Below are positions 39,901 through 51,900 of a stretch of DNA of 64,000 nt, one piece after another. Origin of the DNA: Sipunculus nudus (lineage: Eukaryota; Annelida; Sipuncula; Golfingiida; Sipunculidae); the NCBI GenBank assembly GCA_026874595.1, contig CM049310.1:78421056-78485055 (forward strand), read 5' to 3'. Every line of letters starts with the position of its first letter. The stretch's first letter is position 1. Made by a program: the position numbers and the translations under genes. The notes under the pieces are model-generated. The model did not search any database and was not told the DNA's origin. It saw nothing but the letters and a program-made list of their open reading frames with translations.

Positions 39901-42900
39901 TTTCATTCATATCTCTTAAAGTTGACGGGGCCTAGGTGTGAATAACACTGTTAACTTAGTATTAAAATTAGGAATATTGGTCAAACTCTGTGGGATTAAT
40001 CTTTAACTCATATGGCCATATATTTAACTTTTGAAAACTTAATTACATTCACACGTAATTTGTTTATGAAATGTTACTTTTATATAACACCTACCTTAGG
40101 CCCATTTTTTCCCTTGGAGCATCACTAAATGGTTTAGCTCATGTCCATTATTCTATAATTTACAGAGTTTCATTTTAGCAAGGCCATTTTCCCATAGCTT
40201 TTTAAATGATAATATACATGAAAAACCAAAAGAAATAAAAATATTTTGCAGTTACTAATATTTTCCAAAATTCAGCTGAGCTATGTGACCCATGGGTCCC
40301 TTGTTTTATAAAAGCTTCAAGTGATAACCTTTAGTTAATTAAGTCAGATAGGTGATTGGGCCTCTTTAAGTTATACTTATGTTATCACCTTCAGTGCTGT
40401 GACTGTAGCAGTGAATGTACCTAGTTATATTTCTGATAAATGACACTGCTGTTCTGGTATTATGTTAAGTCTATTTGAACATTAATTGGCTTCTGTGGCT
40501 CAGGGGTCAAGCAATGGACTCAAAGCAGGGAGACCTCGAGTAAGAATCTCAGCCCAGGTTTTTCACGGTCAGCCCCCACCCAGGGTGAGCACTCTGCAGG
40601 CTTAATAAGAAGGCTGTGCCCAAATAGCCGAGTATCACTCACAAATGGTGTGCGCCTTTCTCGAGGTTATGACCCAGCAGTCGGGACAATTACACACCCA
40701 AGGCCCACAGGTGCAGTAGTCACTGGGCCTGGTTAACACCAGGATATAAAATGAGAGGAAGCATGTGGTACTGTGGACAAAAAAATTGTCCTGAGACTGG
40801 TCTTACCACTGAGACCATTCTCTAGACCTATATCACTGCTTGTGAGCAGTGCCACCTGGTGCCAGAAAGCTGTATGTACCAGCACAGGCATTAGGTATCT
40901 AATTTTAATTTGGTTGACCTTCTAGAGAGCTCTGTCTCTCTACTCATGATTTCTCACTGTTGAAATCAGCATAGAGCAGAAAATGCTGTAGGGATTCAGT
41001 TTAGGTTTTTATGTCACACCCGATGAAGTTTTTGCAGCCCCAGTCTTGACTTGAGCACTGTACCAGCTGATTGTATCATCTACATCCTGGAATGAATGTT
41101 AATACAAGGAAGAATTCTGATATATCACAGTCATCTAAGCCCTGATTTGTAGTGATTAAGAAGTCAGATATATCCTGTGATTGTATCACCTCAATGTGTT
41201 TATATTTTAAGGATAGATCAATAGTATGGAAATTGTACTGTTTGTTGAAAATTGATGATGGTACCCTTATGGGAAGAATGATTAAGCCTTTCATATGCCA
41301 GGTTAATGAGGTTATTGCCATACTATTGGTAGAGTGGGAAAGGGAATAATTACTCTTAAGATGAGAGCATAATCATCAGGTTAATTTGGTATTTCTTCTA
41401 TTATCCATGTGAGGTTCAAACCAGGTAATTCAGCTTCAAACTCCTGTTTCTCAACCACTTGGCTATGAATTTTAATGTTAATGAAAAGCGAGACTGGAAA
41501 TTCAGTAACCCTGTTTGAGTTGATGCACCACACCACTATATTTTCATTGACATAGTGTTTCTTCAGCTCTGTGACGTCACCTTAGACTCGCCCAGTCCAT
41601 GAAATAGTTCTGACTTAATTGTTGCTTCTGACAGAGAAATCAAACGTTCATGCGTTGTGTCGCATTTAGTATCGGTACTGCCATCTTGCAGCAACTCATA
41701 TAACTAATTTGCCACTATCTGACCCTCTGATTTCATGGACTGGTAATCTTGCTGGTTCATGGACGGTCAGCGCCACACATCACTGCCTCGCTGAACTAAG
41801 GTCTTTTCCAGTGATGTCAGCAGTGGTCTTTCCCAGAATCTTTTTCAAAACCAACATGGTTCATTCAGTAATCGCCTATTCCAGGCTTCCAATTGGTTAC
41901 AAATATTCCCACTCAATTTGTCTTAATAATTTTAGGCGGTCGCTTAAATTGAGTTCGGCGAGACTATAAAACATTTTAACCATGTTAACGTTTTTCGGAC
42001 CAGCAAGTTGGCCTGTTTAAACATAATGTAGGCCAAACTCTGGCTCAGCCAATCAGCACGAGATATTCAGGTGCACCACGCCACGTACGCACTCAAAATG
42101 TACCGGCTGACTGAAACGATTACAATTCGCAAGTCGCAGTTTGACAGTTAATACACGGGTTCAGGCAAATGCTGCCAGCTGCTCTTGTCATCTCAACAGA
42201 AGGAATTTTACTGGACCTGTCGGTACAGAATTGTTGTGATAGTGTCTACAATATGCACTTACATTTGGGCCATGGCCCGTAATATTCGTTCAGCAGAGAT
42301 ATATCATAGAACACGAAGGTTCATTTGTGGACTACCTAAACACATGATTTCAGTGCGAATGTTACCAAGCGGGTCGAGCTGTGGGACCGCTGTTGGCGTT
42401 CTCATAGCAACGATGCCACTCACATGAGGCGTGACGGCCTGATATACAAATACGGGGGGACTTGTCAGGTCCTAAAAGAGCCTTGTGACGCCTTGATATG
42501 CAAATATCAGCGATTCACCCTACAGACTTTACAGGGCTTTAGTGATAAGAGCTGGCACTGAGTTAAGTCTATCGGTACATGGAATCACGTTTTATTGTAA
42601 GCATTTTATTAGTAAACGCAAATACAAAAGCCCTGGCAGGGCTAACGTCACCTTATTGAATGATTGGTGTGTATCAGTGTGTCAAGACCTTAATGTGTGA
42701 CCATGATGTTTCTGTAAGTGCATCACATGACCATATCATATGACCATAATGTTTCTGTGAATGCATCACATGACTATATCATGTGACCATAATGTTTCTG
42801 TCAGTGCATCACAGTCATATCATGCGACCATAATGTTTCCTTCAGTAAATCACATGACCATATCATATGACCATGTTTCCATCAGTGCATCACATGACTA

Positions 42901-45900
42901 TATCATGTGACCGTAATGTTTATGTCGATGCATCACAGTCATATCATGCGACCATAATGTTTCTGTCAGTACATCACATGACCATATCATATGACCATAA
43001 TGTTTTTGTCAGTGTATCACATGACCATATCATGTGACCATAATGTTTATGTCAGTGCATCTCAGTCATATCATGCGACCATAATGTTTCTATCAGTACA
43101 TCACATGACCATATCATGTGACCATAATGTTACTGTCAGTGCATCACATGACCATATCATGTGACCATAATGTTTATGTCAGTGCATCACAGTAATTTCA
43201 TGTGACCATAATGTTTATAAATGTCAGTGCATCAGAGTCATATCATGCAACCATAATGTTTCTGTCAGTACATCACATGACCATATCATGTGACCATAAT
43301 GTTACTGTCAGTGCATCACATGACCATATCATGTGACCATAATGTTTATGTCAGTGCATCTCAGTCATATCATGCGACCATAATGTTTCTATCAGTACAT
43401 CACATGACCATATTGTGTGACCATAATTTTCCGTCAGTGCATCACATGACCATGTCACATGACCACAGTGTTTCTGTCATTTCAGCCTCATCGTCTATGT
43501 CTGATGCGAACTATCCACCTGACATCAAGTATGGTATAGAAGAGCTGTGTCCAGTATGTGGTGACAAGGTGTCCGGCTACCATTACGGACTTCTTACCTG
43601 TGAGAGCTGTAAAGGTAATGATTCTGAATATTAGCCCATCTACTAAATGTAAATTATAAATTTTTCCACGTTTATAAATGTAAATCCCAAATAGGATTGC
43701 AGGGACATCCATAGTTCCTGTCTCCTTCAGTGACTGTATGGTGTAATGTATTTTTGGGGAAATCGGCACTGCATTATCATTCATGATAATCTTCATTGAC
43801 TGGTACAAAAAAGCCTTTGGGGAAATAAAATATGATAGTGTTTGTTTGTTACATGACACAGTAAAGTAATGACATTACATGAAGTACTTAAAGCAACTGT
43901 CAGAATAATGGGGTTGTTTAGATGTGATTGTATAGTGTTCAGGGGTGTATAATATGTATAAAAGTAACTTATAAAGTTGTGATATAACTCAGAGTTAAGA
44001 TTGTATTTTATTACACACACAATACTGTTAACTGGAAAAGGATAGATGTGACACATTGTACAGGATGCTGTAAAGGTGCCGTAATATAATGCAGTAAGCT
44101 GTAAAATGGCACTGCCTCTTTCAGTAAAGTAGGCTTAAGTAATCTTAAAAAGGTATGATATTACACTATATTTAATTGTCATGGAATCATGTTCAACACT
44201 GTACTGTAAGCTGTGAATGGAAATATAACACACTACAGAAAGCTATATTAAATGAGATGGTATTACACACTCTGCAGTAAACTGTAAAGGATGGCACCAT
44301 GTAGACTATTATGTTTTATAGGGGCTATGTTACACACTGTAGTAAGCTGTAATGGATTCATATTACACAGTGCATGCATTAAGCTGTAAAGGGGTGATAT
44401 CACACACTTAATAGTCAGCTGTAAAGGGTTGATATCATGCAGTGCATTGAACCAGAAATGGGTGATATTACACTGCAGTAAGATTTAATGAGATGATATT
44501 ATGCTGTGTGCAGCAGATGTAATCAGAAGATTTTACACTTTTGCAGTAAACCTTAAAAAGGACTATATAACATGCTAGAGTTATCTGTTATTGGTTGATT
44601 TACAACCTATGCAGTAAGCTGTAATGGGTTGATGTTACACACTTGATAAAGCTGTATTGAGGTGATATTACACACTGCACATTAAGCTGTAATCAGTTGA
44701 TATTACACCCTGCACATTAAGCTGTAATCAGTTGATATTATACCCTTCACATGACGCTGTTATCAGTTGATATTACACCCTGCACATGAAGCTATAATCA
44801 TTTGATATTACACCCTGCACTTTAAGCTGTAAACAGTTGATATTACACCTTGCACATTAAGCTGTAATCAGATGATATTACACCATGCACATTAAGCTGT
44901 AAAGGAATGATATCGCACCCTGTGCTCTTTAAGTTGTAAGGGGATGATATTACATTCTATTACACCCTGTACAAATGCTGTTAGCTGTAAAGGGATGATT
45001 CCATGTACAGTACCACTAAGACCCAAATAATAGTAGAATTAAGGGGCAGATCCAAACAGTGCCGTAACTGGGTAGGCCAACATGATGATACACAATCATA
45101 ACCATTAAAATTTAAATGCTTAATTGAATAACTTGACTGGACTAACAAACTGCAGCAGGACTGAATATTTAGATTCCAAGTAAAATTCCTGAAGATGAGT
45201 CACAATATATAGTGATTAACAGGATTATTAATATGTCATGACATGTTTACATACAGCAGAAACAAAAATCAATACACTGACCACATGTCTATGCACTTGG
45301 TCCTCTACACTGAAACAATGAGTACTCTGACACCAGTGACGAGACCTCAGATAAAACTGAGAATAATTCTGTACTTGAAATCACCATTCCTGTCCCCGTT
45401 TTGGGAATATTCTTATGTGCCACTCTCATTGACAGTTCATATTATGGTTTTGACAGTGTCTGTATGTGTTGCAAAGATAGTTTAGCAGTAAATTTGATGA
45501 ATATTCATAAAACTCATTATAAATATTTACCAATAATGTATCTCACCTAAGTTTGATTCTTGGCAAAATCTGTGCATATTTGATGAGGTCAAAGGTCACA
45601 TGCTGTGATGTAGGAATTGAGTCTGGACCCACTTTTTAAGGGACTAGGACTTGGACTCTAGGGTCCTGGACTTAGACTTGTACTCAGACTTGGAGGTAAG
45701 GACTCAAGAAATCAGGCCAAGTCCATCTCGAGTCCAATAGAAGGAAGGCCCTATCACATGCTATAAAGTAATTTATAAACATGTTCAAATTCTTAAAAAA
45801 AATAATGTACATGTATATGCAAAAAAGCCAATGTATGCCAAACTGCCGATGCCGATGACGAAAAAACTTGTCAACTTGCATAACTGGGAAACTGGTTTAA

Positions 45901-48900
45901 CGGTCCAAATGACCGAAATCGCAAGTAAAAGGGCTTTGCGACTCGAAGTAAGGGTCGTTCACAAGGATCGAGTTCGATTCTCGAATGGCATGGCTGGGTC
46001 TCCGCTGCTGGGATCGGTAGAGGGAATGCGGGTTGCTTCGGGCTTTGTGGCTGTGGGTGCTGTAGCTTTCTAACAAGGACTTCAACTCAGGAGAGAAGAT
46101 GGCGCCCTCTACAGCTCCTTGCTTGGCTTGGTGTGGCACTGCGACTGTTGGCTCAGAGAACATGCTTAAGGAGCGCACAGGGCTGAGGTCTTGACCGCAG
46201 CAACCTGTAGCTGCTCGATGAGCGTATACTTCTTTTGGCTTGGCTTGGCCAAACTCCTGAAGCTCTTCATTGAGACTAAATGTAATTAAACATTCAAATA
46301 TTATATTGATCACAAATTTCCATTTTAAATTTCCTTTAATAAAGAGATATTATTGAATTTGGACTTTGACTCAGATTCCAGATGACTCAGACTCAAAGAA
46401 GGTGGACTTGGACTCGTACCTCAAGGACTCGGACTTGGACTCACACTCTAGTAGCCTGGACTCAGATTTCCATTAGGACTCAGATGGAGTGGACTTGACT
46501 CCATTACTGGTCACATGCAAAAAAAAAGACAAATAAATCACACAGCTACAGATTTGATGATGTAAACAAACTGAAAGTTGCCTGCATACTACTGTAGTGT
46601 TAGAACAGATTCAGAGATTAAAGGCTTGTCCAGGTCTTAGTTTCCAAACCTGAACATGGAAAAACATTTTCCTGTATACAGAAGTTTTTGTGTCTTTATT
46701 AATGCTGTGATTTTGGAATATTTGCTGCCTTGTGTATGAAAGATATGATGAGTTGAACTGTGAAGAAGTTGATAATTATATTTGACTACAGATAATTTAT
46801 CATAATGAATTCTGTATTTTGTACATAGTAGGCTGGTTCACCTAAGTTAAACACTGTCATGTAAGGTAAAATGTGAGAAGAAAGTGAACATCCCAGTTAT
46901 CGTCATATCTTTTTGTCAGTTCATCTGGTCAGAGGTGATGCCATTGTGATGCAATGTCCTTTGCCCGTCCAGCGTCTGTCCACAATTTACAGAAAATACT
47001 TCTTTTCCATTATTTCTAGACCAGTTTTAATTAAGTTTGTTTTTCTGATAGGACTAGGTGTAGGCTTTCAAACTTCCACACAAATTTATTATGCAAATTT
47101 ATGCAAACATTCTCTAAATCACAAAACAAATGCCTTTGAGTCTGCTTCTTGTTAGGCCTCTGAATTGCAAGGGCCATTAAAATCGATTCAATTATGATTC
47201 TTTACCTTTGATCCAATTCTTGATTAATTTCTTACTTATGTACTAAATTTCAGAGTTAAGGAAAATAAAATGAATTTTAACAAAATGGATGTTAGTAAAG
47301 TTCAGCAGATAAAAAAGAAAACTGCAGCTCTTCCTCAGTTTATCTCCACCATTTACATGTTTTTATGCAATTGGTTCACCAGCAAACATTTAAAGTAGAT
47401 GCAGGGCACATACACTATAAAGAGCTCTGACAACACAAACTGTTCTGTCAAATTTGATAGCTTACATAAGACTTCAGGAAGGTACATAAACAAATCAAAA
47501 TAAATTGATTCAGAGGTTAATAATTGATTACAATTTAATCAAGGGCTTGCAATTCAATGCATCATTTCTTCATGCATTGTGACATCCCTACTTCTTACAT
47601 AAGAAAGAATTGGGAATGCCTTTTTGAAATTTCTTCATATAATTTTGAAATGCATTCATTATGTAAAATTATATAAACTTCAAAATTACAAAAAAAATGC
47701 TTCTTCCCCTTTTGACTGACATTGAGTCTGCTTGTTTTATCAAATAACTTTGAAAGATTTTTAATCTGCAGGTTTGGCCACATGAGATACCAACTTTCGG
47801 TGCTGAAAATTCATCACAATACATAATTTTATGTTGTGTTAGTACTAGATGAGCACTACATCATTGACATTCTGGTCTATAATAAAAAATTGACCTTATT
47901 AAAGATGATAAATTCCTGGAGACTGGATTTTCACTGGACTGCTTTTAGTGTCCATTATACAAAGGTGTCCATAATAGATATTAGATAGGTGTTAACAAGG
48001 AGAAGTTTTGAGCCGTATATTCTTGAAATATTGGGGAATAGTGTTCTAAACCAAAAATTATGTCTCCTAGATCATGCTCTTGTATATTAACCCACAGGGC
48101 TACAACCAGTTTGCGATATCACATAATGAATGTATCATATATAACCTTGAATGTCATCCAGGAAACAGTGTCCACCAGATGCCATGGCCCTAACCTACAA
48201 AATTAGACATGTTCATCATTATACAGTAAAAACCTGGAAAATACAACCACCAGTGTGACCATAAAGTGGTCACATTTCGAGGTGGTCACCTAAGCAAGGT
48301 TTTATATAAAGAGCAAAACAGAAATGGGACTGTGAACAAATGGTTGTTATTCTGAGGTGGTGGCTAAACTGAGGTGTTCGTAATGCAAGGCTTTACTGTA
48401 TATCTCAATGAAGTAAATGTGTGTCATTTGTCGATTAAAGTATTTATAGATATTAAGTATATTTATAAAGTAGTTACTGAATAATATGATAAATATCAGA
48501 ACAAGCTTAAAGATGTTTAAATATTAAATGGAATATAACAATATCTTCTATGAAGCCATGGTACTGTATTTTGTACAGTATGTTGACAGGACTGAATAGT
48601 TTACTAGGTGAAGTCAGAGAGACTTTCATCAGCAAAGTACATATTGCTGGCATGCTTTGACCAGCAGTAGACATTTAGACTGATTGTCTCTGTGTATAAG
48701 GGAGATGGGGATCAAAATATATATTCTAGAGATACACGTAGTTATTCACCAGTGACTAATATTCATTGTTTGGTATGCTGGTCACAGTTTAAGGTGATGC
48801 CAGGTCCCAGGACCTGGAAAACTGTATTATATATACCATTAGCCCTCACTGCTGTGTCATGGATCGGGATAATTACTCAAGTTGGGAATGTACGCAGGGG

Positions 48901-51900
48901 CAGGGGCTGATGGAGCTTACGCTGGCAGCACCTCTGCTGCTTCAGCAGGCTGGACAGTCCAGCTTGTAACAAGTGGGAGCCTTTTAGGACATAGCTGGCC
49001 AGCCCAGCTGACCAGTGACCACTTGTTTTGCAGCAGCATGAGGACAGATAGGCTAAGAGGTGCAGGAAGCAGGGCATGCTGCAGCAGCACTGTATTGATT
49101 TCTGTGTATCCAAGCCTGGTGTTGCTGAGGCAGGGAGCAAGTGAAAGGGCTGTGAAGTCCAGGCTGGGATCATGGAGTCTCCATTAAAATCCCATGAGGA
49201 TGCCACCGAGTTCCATCAGCACAATGTCTGGACATACCTCCACACCTACTATTGTTTTCTAGCCAGTAGCTGTCAGAGCTGGTTATGTTTACGGAATTTC
49301 GGACTTATGCCTTCAGTGGTTCTGTATATTGCTAAAAAATAAACATTCACACACATTCCTATCTTCTGACCCCTCCTTCCCCCTCTCTCTCTCTCTTATT
49401 TATGTCTATGCACAGGTGCCCACAGACACATACACACATACAGAAATGACAAAAACATTCAGTTGCCATACATTTTCACATTAGTATAAGTGTATTCTTT
49501 AGTCTCTCTCTGTCTACGTCTCTGTTGCCCACACAGACCCTGTAAAGATAAAAAAATTACCATACATGTGTACTTTGGTATAAAGTAGGCAGTAATTCCA
49601 TTTATTGTTGTTTGTTCTGTAGGCAGTGAAATAATTTGAGCAGTACTTAAATAATGAACATAATGAATTCTAAAACTCTCCTGTATACCACCAAAATTAC
49701 ATTAACTTATATAATGAAATACAATTTATGTAATTTGTCTTTTATCCTTGTGTATATTTAGTAACACAGATACAGAAATAAAGGTAGTAACAACTCTTAT
49801 ACGCACATGAAGGTATTACCATAATTGACAGGTTATTATTGTTATTACTACCACATACTGGTGGTATGACCATTCACTACGTACATATGCTACTTTTTTT
49901 GCCTGTAATGTTTCTGTCATTATTTTCAGTTTATCATTAAGCAGCACCATTGATCTATCAATAAAATTGACATATTTTCTCTCCTAGCAAAGCCCCAATT
50001 ACACAGCAGTCCAGTCCACACTTTGAGTAGGAGGGGTGGGGTTGGTAGATTAATGCATATTTTTGACACCCCTGCAGTCCTCCATGCACACACACAGTTT
50101 TTGAGGAATTGGAAGGTAATCCTCTATGATTCTGACTGGTGCTTTTTTGTTGACTGCTGCCACAGAAAGGAGGACATTGAATTTGCTTTGTCTGTCTGTC
50201 TGTCCGTCTGTCAGGTTTTCGTTTCCTTGCAATAACTTTCCTAAATATTATCCGATTTCATTCAAATTTGGGTCACTGATTCCTCTCATGCATACCGTTA
50301 GGATTGGATTTGGAGTGTCTGTCTGAAAATTTATTATCACCAGCTCCAAAACAAACAAAATTTCCCTTATATTCCGAATTCACAAAAAAAAATATGACAT
50401 GTGGAAACATCTTCAGGGGACAATGAAAACTATAACAAAGGCACTAGGACATGCGGAGACATATTCAGGGGAAATAAAAACTAAAACATATTGAAGCTAA
50501 CAGAGGCAGAAGCGGGGGATATAAATTCCACAAATTTACTTATTTATGTTTCATTTCTGTGTAAAAATAATAATATAAAATTTAAGAAAAATAATGTTCA
50601 AGAACACACTTTAGTTTTACTGTCATACATTTGCCCACTTTTTTGCGTATTTTCAGGTGTTTATGTGTTTTAATGTTTTGAACATGTCTTTTCAGTGTTT
50701 ATATGACGTAATTTGTTGTAATATTTAATAAGGGGGAAGGGTATAAACTAGACATTTGGTTTAAATAATAGTTCAGTGGGAAGAAACATAGGAATTAAGA
50801 AAACAGACAAGAGCACTGTTATTGGTACAAGAACAAGGCTTACAGGAACACGGGGGATTGCATCTGTGACGCTCAAACTCTGTCTCAGATGCTTGATTCT
50901 GGAGGCCAGGCATCCAACCAGACATGTGAAATTTCTGGCTGTTGGACTAGGAGTATCAGAGTTGGCTCTTATTTTAGTGACTTGACCATTGACCAATGCT
51001 TCAAAAAACATTCTTTTGTGTTAACACTTTGCTGACAACTAACCCTTAATTTTCACTATAGTCAAATAATCATATAATGACCCAGTATCTAATCATATTA
51101 TAATACAAAAATTATGTTAAATAAAAAAAGGTTCAAATTTACACAATTCTTCCAAAATTATGACACAGATTGCCTCTCATTGGGACACTCCAAATCCCCC
51201 AAATTTGGTGGGAGCATCCTTGAATCTTCAAATTTCTTACCTATTGAAAGTCCTGAAGAAGAATCTATTTTGATACTTAAGCTTTGGTAAAGAAAATGTG
51301 CATCAGGGTCTTGTTATTGTGGCTTTGCCTATGACTAAAGGTACCCAATCACCTAGCTACCTTTTGAAAAAGAATTTATGTGATTTCTGGCTTCCTCTGT
51401 GTTATAAGGCCTGTGTGAAGGATGCTGTTTATCAACAACATGTTTGTAAACTCAGCAATGTTGACAAACAGGAAAAACATGTAACCTAAGGTGGTAGGTT
51501 GCATATAATGCGGAGTTAGAAAGAGTCACTTGTTTTAAAAAACACCATTTGCAGTGCTCTAGCTTATCTGACTAGCTGCCAGAAGCCCTTGTTGAATTTG
51601 TTTTGATAATTTTGTGGGCCCCCAGTATATTATAAACACATTGATATAAACAAACAAGCAGGCTGTGTGTGGTGATATCCATGTTCCTGGTCTATTTTAT
51701 GAAAGCTGCAAGGGATTACCTTAATTTTATAAAGGTCAGATAGGTGATTGGGCCCCTTTTAAGAGGAATTTACTTAAATGTGGGACATGCATCTTTCTTG
51801 TCATACTTACCATTTGTTTTTCGGAAGACCCAGCCAAGCAACGCATGAGGCTGACTGTGCACATATTGGAAATGATAACTACAGGAGCTGATGGTTATAA

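Noticed and set aside
42679-43485. CRISPR-like array of regular repeats
   Set aside because: There are no unique spacers; units are contiguous and diverged, the genome is eukaryotic, and it is a minisatellite.
48877-49206. Overlapping 109- and 101-codon frames on both strands as genes
   Set aside because: Both arise from GC-rich CAG/CTG sequence lacking stops; neither shows a domain.
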